This document shows positions 6,923-14,101 of a stretch of DNA of 17,971 nucleotides, in pieces. Location of the stretch: contig JADZBR010000035.1 in NCBI GenBank assembly GCA_020852035.1, positions 1 through 17,971 of the forward strand. Reading direction: 5' to 3'. A program made the position numbers and the translations under genes. The number at the start of each line of letters is the position of its first letter. The first letter of the stretch is position 1. Source of the stretch: Caulobacteraceae bacterium (GTDB lineage: Bacteria > Pseudomonadota > Alphaproteobacteria > Caulobacterales > Caulobacteraceae). The notes under the pieces are model-generated. The model did not search any database. It worked only from the letters and a program-made list of their open reading frames with translations, and was not told the DNA's origin.

Positions 6923-7408
6923 ATGTTCGACGACACTGACGCCAAGCCGATCAACGACCGTGAACTGGTCCTCGAGCGGATCATCGAGGCGCCCGCCGAG
7001 ACCCTCTATCGCTGCTGGACCGAGCCGGAGCTGATGAAGCAGTGGTTCGTGCCCAAGCCCTGGACGATCGCCAGGGTCGATCAGGACGTGCGCCCCGGCG
7101 GCAGGAGCCTGGTAGTCATGAAGGATCCCGAGGGCAATGAATACCCGAACCCGGGGACCTATCTGGAAGTCGTGCCCGGCAGGAAGCTGGTGTTCACCGA
7201 CGCCTTCACCGAGGGCTGGGTCCCGACCGACAAGGCGTTCATGGTCGCCATCGTGACCTTCGAGGACCTCGGGAACGGCAAGACCCGCTATGTCGCCCGC
7301 GCCCGCCACTGGACCGACGAGGACGTCAAGCAGCATGTCGAGATGGGCTTCCACGAGGGTTGGGGGCAGTGCGCCGACCAGCTCGCCGAGCTCGCCAGGA
7401 CTTTTTAG
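6923..7408 (+). CDS. SRPBCC (AHSA1/START-like) family protein
   Basis: This 161-aa cytosolic protein is of the activator-of-Hsp90-like SRPBCC group, a hydrophobic-cavity fold. The opening strand LERIIEAPAETLYRCWTEPE and the segments MKQWFVPKPW, DVRPGG and the C-terminal helix GFHEGWGQCADQLAELA are typical. The ligand is unknown. Relatives are repeatedly found beside ECF42 sigma factors together with DGPF and VOC proteins, so a role in handling a small toxic or stress-related molecule is plausible but inferred. ATG 6923 follows AGGAG. An in-frame ATG at 6869 would sit inside the predicted promoter and is rejected. The gene is followed after 11 nt by the VOC gene. Confidence 0.9.
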   Translation: MFDDTDAKPINDRELVLERIIEAPAETLYRCWTEPELMKQWFVPKPWTIARVDQDVRPGGRSLVVMKDPEGNEYPNPGTYLEVVPGRKLVFTDAFTEGWVPTDKAFMVAIVTFEDLGNGKTRYVARARHWTDEDVKQHVEMGFHEGWGQCADQLAELARTF

Positions 7409-7419
7409 AGGAGACGCCG

Positions 7420-7845
7420 ATGCCCGCGCTCGAACTGGAGATCAAGGACGACCGGGCCCGCGTGATGGAGCCCGGCGTCATCCCCTCGCTGAGCCTCGTC
7501 GGCGCCCGCAAGGCGATCGACTTCTACAAGCAGGCGTTCGCCGCCGAGGAGCTGGCGGCGATGCCGGCCGAGGACGGCGCGCGGCTGATGCACGCCCACA
7601 TCCTGATCAACGGCGGCTCGGTGATGCTCTCAGACGCCTTTCCGGAGATGGGCATGCCGCACCAGCCCTCGAACAGCTTCGTCATGCAGCTGCTCGTGCC
7701 GGACGCGCAAGTCTGGTGGGACCGTGCGCTCGCCGCCGGTTGCGAGGTGGTCGTGCCGCTGGAGAAGCAGTTCTGGGGCGACATCTTCGGCCAGCTGAAG
7801 GACCCGTTCGGCGTCAACTGGGCCTTCAACCAGCCTGACCAATAG
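7420..7845 (+). CDS. VOC-superfamily protein (PhnB/glyoxalase-like)
   Basis: This protein of 141 aa has the vicinal-oxygen-chelate paired beta-alpha-beta-beta-beta fold. The N-terminal half shows VIPSLSLVGARKAIDFYKQAF, then HAHILINGGSVMLSD. The C-terminal half ends with the typical DPFGVNWAF. Relatives bind small molecules or confer antibiotic tolerance, and the PhnB-like subgroup usually lacks proven catalysis. ATG 7420 is preceded by GAGGAG. The gene lies 11 nt after the SRPBCC gene and is probably its co-transcribed partner in the ECF42 regulon. A strong terminator follows at 7960-7989. Confidence 0.92.
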   Translation: MPALELEIKDDRARVMEPGVIPSLSLVGARKAIDFYKQAFAAEELAAMPAEDGARLMHAHILINGGSVMLSDAFPEMGMPHQPSNSFVMQLLVPDAQVWWDRALAAGCEVVVPLEKQFWGDIFGQLKDPFGVNWAFNQPDQ

Positions 7846-7848
7846 GCT

Positions 7849-7982
7849 CCCCTCCCCCTTGCGGGGAGGGGTCGGGGGTGGGGGTGTTGGCGCAGGAGTC
7901 TCCCAGTCCGGCGCTGGCTAGCCCAATCGGCGATTCCCAGGCCTACACCCCCACCCCAACCCCTCCCCGCAAGGGGGAGGGG
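7849..7982. repeat. G-rich inverted repeat with hairpin ends
   Basis: The left arm 7849-7887 and the right arm 7945-7982 are near-perfect reverse complements of about 38 bp around a 57-bp core. Each arm ends in its own hairpin, CCCCTCCCC-5 nt-GGGGAGGGG. Runs of four or five G occur in close succession on the + strand at 7863-7884 and on the - strand in the right arm. It lies between convergent genes. Confidence 0.8.
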
Positions 7983-7989
7983 CTTTTTT
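7960..7989 (+). terminator. Intrinsic terminator of the SRPBCC-VOC operon
   Basis: CCCCTCCCC (7960-7968) pairs with GGGGAGGGG (7974-7982) across a 5-nt loop and is followed by C and six T (7984-7989). This is a classical intrinsic terminator for + strand transcription. It ends exactly where the stop codon of the convergent oxidoreductase gene begins. Confidence 0.75.
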
Positions 7990-9099
7990 CTATGCGCCGA
8001 GCCGGTCCGCCACCTCTTCGCCGATGGCGAGGGAGGAGGTGAGGCCGGGGCTCTCGATGCCGAAGAGGGCCATCAGGCCCGGCAGGCCGTGGATGTCCTC
8101 GCCGTCGAGCTGGAAGTCCGGCTGCGGCTCGCCCGGGCCGTGCAGCTTGGGGCGAATGCCGGCGTAGTCGGGGCTGAGCGCCCCGTCCGGCAGGGCCGGC
8201 CAGAACCTGCGGATGTAGCCGTAGAAGCCCTCGGCCGCGTCCGGCTCCACCGTGTAGTCCTCGGTCTCCACGAAAACGAGGTCCGGCCCGAACACCGCCT
8301 GGCCGCCGAGGTCGCGGCGATAGTGGGTGCCGAGCGCGCCGGGAATCGGCGGCGGGTAGATCAGCCGGCTGAAGGGCGCCTTGCCGGTCAGGCGGAAGTA
8401 GCGGCCCTTGCCGAGGTGGCGGGCCGGGATGCGGCCGGCCGGGAAGCCCTCGATGGTCGCCGCCACCGCCTGCGCCGAGAGCCCGGGCGCGGTGACCAGC
8501 AGGCGGCAGGTGAGCGTGGTCGGCTCCGCCCCGCCGGCGCGGACGGAGAAGCCCCCGGCCTCCAGCGGCGTCGCGCCTTCGAAGGGCGTGGCCAGCACCA
8601 CCGCACCGTTCGCGGCCTCGATCTCCCCCTGCAGGGCGGACATGTAGTCGTGGCTGGCGAAGACGCCGCTCTGCGGCGACAGCAGCGCGGCCTCGACCCG
8701 CAGCTCCGGCTCCAGCGCCAGGGCCTCGGCCCTGGAAAGCCGCCGCATGCCCTCGACGCCGTTGGTGCGGGCCTGTTCGAGGATGGCGTCCAGGCGTTCC
8801 ACGTCGGCGGTCTCGCTCGCCACGACGAGCTTGCCGCAGCGGTCGAAGTCGATCTTGCGCGCCTCCAGGAAGGCGTAGAGCGCCCGGCGGCCCTGCACGC
8901 AGAGCCGCGCCTTCAGCGAGCCGGTCGGGTAGTAGAGCCCGCCGTGGATCACCTCGGAGTTCCGCGAGGAGACGCCCTGGCCGATGATCTCCTCCTTCTC
9001 CAGCACCGCCACCGTCAGGCCGCGCCTTGCGAGGGCGTAGCCGCAGGCCAGGCCCACCGCGCCCGCGCCGACCACCACCGCGTCGAAATCGAACACCAT
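7990..9099 (-). CDS. FAD-dependent oxidoreductase, L-2-hydroxyglutarate oxidase-like
   Basis: This protein of 369 aa is in the DAO/glycerol-3-phosphate dehydrogenase flavoprotein family. The N-terminal Rossmann motif is VVVGAGAVG (G11, G13, G16), with the ribose-binding Glu at 34 (VAVLEKE). The block SSRNSEVIHGGLYYPTGSL (44-62) is the hallmark of the L-2-hydroxyglutarate dehydrogenase/LhgO branch. The C-terminal GLMALFGIESPGLTSSLAIG closes the FAD site. The likely reaction is oxidation of a 2-hydroxyacid such as L-2-hydroxyglutarate to the 2-oxoacid, but the substrate is inferred. ATG 9099 overlaps the stop of the DUF3606 gene as TGATG. Longer in-frame readings from 9420 are antisense to other genes and lack family similarity. 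Confidence 0.9.
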   Translation of the reverse strand: MVFDFDAVVVGAGAVGLACGYALARRGLTVAVLEKEEIIGQGVSSRNSEVIHGGLYYPTGSLKARLCVQGRRALYAFLEARKIDFDRCGKLVVASETADVERLDAILEQARTNGVEGMRRLSRAEALALEPELRVEAALLSPQSGVFASHDYMSALQGEIEAANGAVVLATPFEGATPLEAGGFSVRAGGAEPTTLTCRLLVTAPGLSAQAVAATIEGFPAGRIPARHLGKGRYFRLTGKAPFSRLIYPPPIPGALGTHYRRDLGGQAVFGPDLVFVETEDYTVEPDAAEGFYGYIRRFWPALPDGALSPDYAGIRPKLHGPGEPQPDFQLDGEDIHGLPGLMALFGIESPGLTSSLAIGEEVADRLGA

Positions 9100-9281
9100 C
9101 AGCGCTTCTTGCCGAGTTCGGCGGCGATGTCCTTGGTCAGGCGGCCGACCTTGCGGTGGGCGGTGGTGAGCTGCTCGCGGGTGACGCCCCAGCGCTTCAT
9201 CCAGTACTCCACGGCCTTGCGTTCGGTCAGGTCGAGGCGGTCCTTGTCGATGAAGCCGCGCTTGTCCTTCAGGCCGGCCAT
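9099..9281 (-). CDS. DUF3606 domain small protein
   Basis: This 60-aa protein is basic and soluble. The pattern KRGFIDKDRLDLTERKAVEYW followed by KRWGVTREQLTTAHRKVG fits DUF3606, a small helical domain of unknown function common in Proteobacteria. The gene is in the size range of real DUF3606 proteins. ATG 9281 follows GGAG on the minus strand. The stop overlaps the oxidoreductase start (TGATG), so the two are probably translated together. No function is known. Confidence 0.85.
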   Translation of the reverse strand: MAGLKDKRGFIDKDRLDLTERKAVEYWMKRWGVTREQLTTAHRKVGRLTKDIAAELGKKR

Positions 9282-9346
9282 TAAGTCGCTCCGCGCTGGG
9301 GTTGAGACCCAGAGATAGCCTATCGGCGCGGCCGGGGAAGGCGGTT

Positions 9347-9784
9347 ATGTCTGGCGGCATGGACAAGCCCAAGCTGCGCCGCCTGATCGACCTGCCCGGC
9401 ATGGCCGACCTGGAGACCAAGGCGCTGATGAAGCCGGCCTACGCGGCCGAGGAACACCGCGCCGACTATCCTGAGATCGACGCCTGCTCGACGGCCCTTT
9501 TCGGCCTCACCGCCGATCAGGCGGAGGCAACCGCGCGACCGGCGGATTGGGACGATGTCGATCGCCTGCCGCTCTCCGACCAGGTCGACGCCTTCGAGGC
9601 CGAGGGCTGGGACGTGCGCGACGCCAGGCGCCGGCCGATGCGGATGCTGGGCCAGTTCAACCAGCAGCTCTGGCTGGCGATCCGCGGGGTGGCGGGGAGC
9701 CTGCCGTTCCAGGCGGAGGACGACGCGCCGGCGTCCTGGGAGTCGTCGCTCGCCAAGGAAGCGGCGCGCTTCCGCAAACGCTGA
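9347..9784 (+). CDS. Hypothetical protein, unrecognised
   Basis: I do not recognise this 145-aa protein. The sequence starts MSGGMDKPKLRRLIDLPGM and holds acidic and Trp-containing stretches (RPADWDDVDRLPLSDQ, EGWDVRD). There is no signal peptide, membrane segment or nucleotide-binding motif. The end is basic (FRKR). ATG 9347 is chosen because GGGGAAGG lies just upstream. ATG 9359 is an alternative. An ATG at 9302 has no ribosome-binding site and lies in the divergent promoter gap to the DUF3606 gene. Base composition matches the neighbours. The open frame with a good ribosome-binding site supports a real gene. Confidence 0.7.
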   Translation: MSGGMDKPKLRRLIDLPGMADLETKALMKPAYAAEEHRADYPEIDACSTALFGLTADQAEATARPADWDDVDRLPLSDQVDAFEAEGWDVRDARRRPMRMLGQFNQQLWLAIRGVAGSLPFQAEDDAPASWESSLAKEAARFRKR

Positions 9785-9787
9785 TTT

Positions 9788-9812
9788 CCCTTCTCCCGCA
9801 AGGGGAGAAGGG
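9788..9812. repeat. Solo hairpin repeat between convergent genes
   Basis: CCCTTCTCCC-gcaag-GGGAGAAGGG is a perfect 10-bp stem that matches the terminal hairpin of the composite repeats. It lies between the stop codons of the hypothetical gene (9784) and the indolepyruvate oxidoreductase gene (9816). It could act on both transcripts. No T run is present. Confidence 0.7.
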
Positions 9813-9815
9813 ACC

Positions 9816-12800
9816 TTAAGCCTGCACCGCCCGTCGCGTGTCGATCAGCGTCGTCGCCGGCGCCGGATTCTCCCATTGCGCCCAGAGTTCGGCTCGCTCG
9901 GCTTCGGCGGGGCCGACGGACGCTTGCTTGACGTGGCCGTAGCCGCGGATCTGGTCGGGCACGGCGGCGATTTTCGCCGCAAGCCTTGCGCGGGCCGGCG
10001 TCAGCTCCGCGACGATGCGGTCCAGGTCGGCCTCGTAGTCGGCGATCAGGCCGCGCTCCATCTTCCGCTCGGCGGTGTAGCCGAAGATGTCCAGCGCGCC
10101 GCCGCGCAGGCCCTTCAGCCTGGCCAACGCCGGGAAGGCGAGGTCGAGCATCCAGGCGTCGAAGGCGATCTTCTTCGGCTCGCCGTTGGGGCCCTTGCGC
10201 GCCAGCAGCGGCGGGGCCAGCCAGACCTTCGACTTGCCGCCGACGAAGGCGTCGTTGCGAGCCTGCTTCGCACGAGGGTCGGAGTGCAGGCGCGCGACCT
10301 CGTACTCGTCCTTGTAGGCCATCAGTTTGTAGAGGTTGATCGCCGCCGCGCGGGTCAGCGCCTCGCCGCCGCCGGCCGCGGCTTCGGTCGCCGCGACCTT
10401 TTCGATGCGGGCGAGGTAGCGCTTGGCGTAGCCCTCGTCCTGGTAGGCCGTCAGCTCTCTGGCCCTGTGAGCGATCAGGGCGTCGAGGGGCATGGTCTCG
10501 GGGGTGGCCACGTCGTCCTGCGCCTTGCCGCGCAAGGCCGGATCGTGGGCGACCATGCGGCCGATCTCGAAGGCCTGCAGGTTCTCCTCGGCCGAAACGC
10601 CGTTCAGCTTGATGGCGCGGTACATGGCGCGGCTGGAGACCGGCACCACGCCCTTCTGCCAGGCGAAGCCGAGCATGATCATGTTGGCGTAGATCTCGTC
10701 GCCGAGCTTCTCCAGCGCCAGGGCCTGGGCCGGACAGGCGTCGTAGTTCTTGGTGGCGGCGGCGACCTTGCGGGCCATGGAGGCGGTGTCGAAGCGCACG
10801 TCGCGGTCGGTCACGAAATCGGCGGTGGGCGAGAAGTCGCCGTTGCCGCAGGCTGTCGTGCGGTCCTTGGCGTAGAGGGCGAGCGCGTCGGCGCTGGCGG
10901 CGACCAGCAGGTCGCAGGCGATCAGCACATGGGCGCTGGCGGCGGGCACGCGGCCGCCGACGACGCTATCCTCCCGCTCGCCGATCCGCACGTGGCTGAA
11001 CACCGAGCCGCCCTTCTGCGCGAGGCCCGTCATGTCGACCACCGAGGCGGCGCGGCCGTCCACGTGGGCGGCCATCGCCAGGATCGAGGCGACGGTGGTC
11101 ACCCCGGTGCCGCCGATGCCGGTGAAGACGATGTTGCGCACGCCCGCCACGGTCTCGAAGCGGGGCAGGGGCGTGCTGTCGGCCGTGAGGCTCGGCATCG
11201 CGGCCTTGTGCGGGTTGGAGCCGCCCTCGATGGTGATGAACGAGGGGCAGAAGCCGTCGAGGCAGGAATAGTCCTGGTTGCAGGTCGACTGGTTGATCTG
11301 GCGCTTGCGGCCGAACTCGGTATTCAGCGGCTCGACGGAGACGCAGTTCGACTTCTTCGAGCAGTCGCCGCAGCCTTCGCAGACCAGCGGGTTGATGAAC
11401 ACGCGCTTCGGCGCCGCCTCCATCGTGCCGCGCTTGCGCCGGCGGCGCTTCTCGGTGGCGCAGACCTGATCGTAGAGCAGGACCGTGACGCCCGGCGTGG
11501 CGCGCAGGTCTTCCTGCACCTTCATCAGCTGATCGCGCGGTTTCACCTCGACGCCCGGCGCAAGGTCGGTGACGCCCAGGTAGCGGTCGGGATCGTCGGC
11601 GACCACCACCACCTTGGCCACGCCCTCGGCGGCCAGCTGGCGGGTGATCTGGGCGGGGGTGAAGCCGCTCTCGGCGGGCTGGCCGCCGGTCATGGCGACG
11701 GCGTCGTTGAACAGCAGCGTGTAGGTGATGTTCTCGCCCATCGCGACGGCGGCGCGGATGGCGAGGGAGCCGGAGTGGTTGTAGGTGCCGTCGCCCAGGT
11801 TCTGGAAGACGTGCGGCTCAGAGGTGAAGGGCTGGATGCCGGCCCAGGTCAGGCCCTCGCCGCCCATGTGGGTGTTGAGGTCGGTGTTGGGGTCGGTGAA
11901 GCCGGCCATGTAGTGGCAGCCGATGCCGGCGAGCGCCTTCGACCCCTCGGGAAGTCGCGTCGAGGTGTTGTGCGGGCAGCCGGAACAGAAGAAGGGCTTC
12001 CTCTGCTGCTCGTGCGCCAGGGTGACCGCGGCCATGCCGGCGGCCGAGACGCGGCTCAGGTAGTCGTAGACCCCGTCCATGTGCCCGCCGGGCGGCAGGC
12101 GGTCGGAGATGGCCAGCGCCACCTCGGCCACCGACAGCGAGCCGATCTCCGAGAGCAGCGGATGGCCGCGCTCGTCGGTCTTGCCGATGATCTTGGGGCG
12201 CGCGTGGGCCGGCAGGTCGTAAAGCGCGGCGCGCAGCTGGGTCTCGATCAGCGGGCGCTTGTGCTCGATCACCATCAGGGTTTCGAGGCCGGCGGCGAAG
12301 GCTTTGACGCCCTGCGGCTCCAGCGGCCAGGGCATGCCGACCTTGTAGATCGCGACGCCGAGGTCGGCGGCCTCCTGCAGGGTGAGGCCCATCGCCGCGA
12401 ACGCCTCGATCACGTCCTTGTAAGCCTGGCCCTGGCAGATGATGCCGAGGCGCGGGCGGGCGGCGTTCAGCACCACCTTGTCGATGCGGTTGGCCCGGGC
12501 GAAGGCGAGGGCGGCGGGAAGCTTGTGCAGGCGAAGCCGCCGCTCCTTGTCCATCGGCTGGTCCTTCGGACGGATGCCGAGGCCGCCGGGCGGCATGGTG
12601 AAGTTCGCGGGCAGAACATGCTTGTGGCGGTCCAGCGAGACGTCGATGGTGACGCCGCTATCCATCGTGTCGGCGAGCGCGATCAGCCCGACCCAGAGGC
12701 CCGAGAAGCGCGACATCGCATAGCCCAAGAGGCCGTAGTCCAGCACCTCCTGCACGTCGGCGGGCGAGAGCACCGGCATCTCGAAGTCCGCCATCGCGTA

Positions 12801-13280
12801 TTCGGACTGCGAGGGCAGGGTGGAGGACTTGCACATGTGGTCGTCGCCGGCCACGGCGAGCACGCCGCCCTTGGGCCAGGTCCCGGCGAAGTTGGCGTGC
12901 TTGAAGACGTCGCCCGTGCGGTCCACGCCCGGCGCCTTGCCGTACCACATGCCGAAGACGCCGTCGTACTTCGGGCCCTTGAAGAGGTTGGCCTGCTGGC
13001 TGCCCCAGACGGCGGTGGCGGCGAGGTCCTCGTTGAGGCCCTCCTTGAAGACCACGTTGGCCGCCTTCAGGTGCTTGCCGGCGCGATGGGCCTGCTGGTC
13101 GAGGCCGCCCAGGGGCGAGCCGCGGTAACCGGAGACGAAACCGGCGGTGGACAGGCCCGCGGCCTTGTCCAGTCGCGCCTGGTCGAGCAGCACGCGGATC
13201 AGCGCCTGCACGCCGGTGATGAACGCACGGCCGTCTGTGAGCAGAAACTTGTCGTCGAGCGTCACATTCTCGTGCCGCAT
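9816..13280 (-). CDS. Indolepyruvate ferredoxin oxidoreductase, fused subunits
   Basis: This 1154-aa enzyme belongs to the 2-oxoacid:acceptor oxidoreductase family, with the alpha and beta parts in one chain. It decarboxylates aryl pyruvates such as indolepyruvate to the acyl-CoA, a step in aromatic amino-acid breakdown. The N-terminal block FVSGYRGSPLGG is typical. A thiamine-diphosphate site is visible as NLGDGTYNHSGSLA and NDAVAMTGGQ. Iron-sulfur ligands lie at C634, C637, C640 and C646 (VCEGCGDC...NC) and at C667, C673 and C678. The C-terminal gamma-like domain opens with GIGGTGVTT. ATG 13280 follows GGAAGGAA. Length fits the fused bacterial family. Whether ferredoxin is the real electron acceptor is not shown. 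A divergent Lrp regulator probably controls it. Confidence 0.95.
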   Translation of the reverse strand: MRHENVTLDDKFLLTDGRAFITGVQALIRVLLDQARLDKAAGLSTAGFVSGYRGSPLGGLDQQAHRAGKHLKAANVVFKEGLNEDLAATAVWGSQQANLFKGPKYDGVFGMWYGKAPGVDRTGDVFKHANFAGTWPKGGVLAVAGDDHMCKSSTLPSQSEYAMADFEMPVLSPADVQEVLDYGLLGYAMSRFSGLWVGLIALADTMDSGVTIDVSLDRHKHVLPANFTMPPGGLGIRPKDQPMDKERRLRLHKLPAALAFARANRIDKVVLNAARPRLGIICQGQAYKDVIEAFAAMGLTLQEAADLGVAIYKVGMPWPLEPQGVKAFAAGLETLMVIEHKRPLIETQLRAALYDLPAHARPKIIGKTDERGHPLLSEIGSLSVAEVALAISDRLPPGGHMDGVYDYLSRVSAAGMAAVTLAHEQQRKPFFCSGCPHNTSTRLPEGSKALAGIGCHYMAGFTDPNTDLNTHMGGEGLTWAGIQPFTSEPHVFQNLGDGTYNHSGSLAIRAAVAMGENITYTLLFNDAVAMTGGQPAESGFTPAQITRQLAAEGVAKVVVVADDPDRYLGVTDLAPGVEVKPRDQLMKVQEDLRATPGVTVLLYDQVCATEKRRRRKRGTMEAAPKRVFINPLVCEGCGDCSKKSNCVSVEPLNTEFGRKRQINQSTCNQDYSCLDGFCPSFITIEGGSNPHKAAMPSLTADSTPLPRFETVAGVRNIVFTGIGGTGVTTVASILAMAAHVDGRAASVVDMTGLAQKGGSVFSHVRIGEREDSVVGGRVPAASAHVLIACDLLVAASADALALYAKDRTTACGNGDFSPTADFVTDRDVRFDTASMARKVAAATKNYDACPAQALALEKLGDEIYANMIMLGFAWQKGVVPVSSRAMYRAIKLNGVSAEENLQAFEIGRMVAHDPALRGKAQDDVATPETMPLDALIAHRARELTAYQDEGYAKRYLARIEKVAATEAAAGGGEALTRAAAINLYKLMAYKDEYEVARLHSDPRAKQARNDAFVGGKSKVWLAPPLLARKGPNGEPKKIAFDAWMLDLAFPALARLKGLRGGALDIFGYTAERKMERGLIADYEADLDRIVAELTPARARLAAKIAAVPDQIRGYGHVKQASVGPAEAERAELWAQWENPAPATTLIDTRRAVQA

Positions 13281-13323
13281 GGCAATATTATTCCTTCCGG
13301 TCCGGCGTTTCCTCGTGCAAGAT

Positions 13324-13352
13324 CATATAAGAACGAGGCAATTGCTTGCCAA
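13324..13352 (-). promoter_or_regulatory. Candidate promoter and operator of the indolepyruvate oxidoreductase gene
   Basis: Read on the minus strand, TTGGCA (13347-13352) is followed after 17 nt by TATATG (13324-13329), a reasonable housekeeping-sigma promoter about 40 nt before the start. An inverted repeat GGCAA-N4-TTGCC (13337-13350) overlaps the -35 region and could be an operator for the divergent Lrp protein. Both assignments rest on sequence only. Confidence 0.4.
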
Positions 13353-13420
13353 AGACATGCCCGGCTTGCCGGGAGATCGTGCAAGGAACCGCTCACTGGG
13401 CGGTCAGGGGAGACTAAAAC

Positions 13421-13918
13421 GTGTCCGAGACCCTCGACGCGGTCGATGCGAAGATTCTGGACCTTATCCAACACGACGCAGGCCTTTCGGTCGCCGAGAT
13501 CGCCGAGCGCGTGGGCCTATCCTCCAGCCCTTGCTGGCGGCGGATTAAACGCCTGGAAGACAGCGGCGTCATCCAGCGGCGCGTCACGATCCTCGACCGC
13601 GACCGGCTGGGGCTCTCCTTCGAGGTCTACTGCACGGTCAAGCTCGCCCTGCCGAGCAAGGAGAACCTGGAGTCGTTCGAGGGCGCCATCACCCGCCTGC
13701 CGGAGGTGGTGCAGTGCGCCACGGTGACCGGCGCGGCCGACTACGAACTCAGGGTCGTGACCCGCGACATGCACACTTTCGACCAATTCCTGCGCGATCG
13801 GATCCTGTCGCTGGGGTTGGTGTCCAATATTGAAAGCCGCATCGTCGTCCGCTCGGTCAAGAACTCGACAGCCGCGCCGCTGGGCCTCGTCAGCCCCTAT
13901 GTTTCGGCGCACGGCTAG
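13421..13918 (+). CDS. Lrp/AsnC-family transcriptional regulator
   Basis: This DNA-binding protein of 165 aa has the usual two-domain layout. The N-terminal winged helix-turn-helix is at about residues 5-55 (LDAVDAKILDLIQHD, SVAEIAERVGLSSSPCWRRIKRLE). The C-terminal RAM/AsnC ligand-binding domain shows VVQCATVTGAADYELRVV and the final beta strand. Such regulators sense amino acids or their breakdown products. Divergent placement, 140 bp from the indolepyruvate oxidoreductase gene, suggests it controls that gene and perhaps itself in response to an aromatic amino acid. The start is GTG 13421, preceded by AGGGGAGA. The effector is inferred. Confidence 0.93.
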   Translation: MSETLDAVDAKILDLIQHDAGLSVAEIAERVGLSSSPCWRRIKRLEDSGVIQRRVTILDRDRLGLSFEVYCTVKLALPSKENLESFEGAITRLPEVVQCATVTGAADYELRVVTRDMHTFDQFLRDRILSLGLVSNIESRIVVRSVKNSTAAPLGLVSPYVSAHG

Positions 13919-13927
13919 GGCGCGCTT

Positions 13928-14088
13928 CCTTCCCCCCTTGCGGGAGAAGGTGGCGCGAAGCGCCGGATGAGGGGTCTCCCGGAACGATCCGCCGAGGGCG
14001 GGGCGCGCCGCTTTCGACGCGGGTGCGGTCTTCGACCCCTCATCCGACCCGGCTCCGCCGGGCCACCTTCTCCCGCAAGGGGAGAAGG
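13928..14088. repeat. Composite inverted repeat, copy 2
   Basis: This is a complete 161-bp copy. The left end has a terminal hairpin (13928-13950, one mismatch), then GGCGCGAAGCGCC and GGATGAGGGGTCT. A variable core follows, then GGTCTTCGACCCCTCATCC and a shifted middle hairpin (CCCGGCTCCGCCGGG). The perfect terminal hairpin CCTTCTCCC-gcaag-GGGAGAAGG closes it. It fills the gap between the Lrp gene and the beta-propeller gene. Its right end supplies the only ribosome-binding-like sequence upstream of the latter. Confidence 0.85.
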
Positions 14089-14101
14089 CTCGAAGCGACG
14101 C

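Noticed and set aside
9555..13727. Very long open frame on the plus strand, antisense to the indolepyruvate oxidoreductase gene
   Set aside because: It is a shadow frame caused by high G+C codon use. It has no recognisable domain, and the opposite strand encodes a clear enzyme over almost the whole length.
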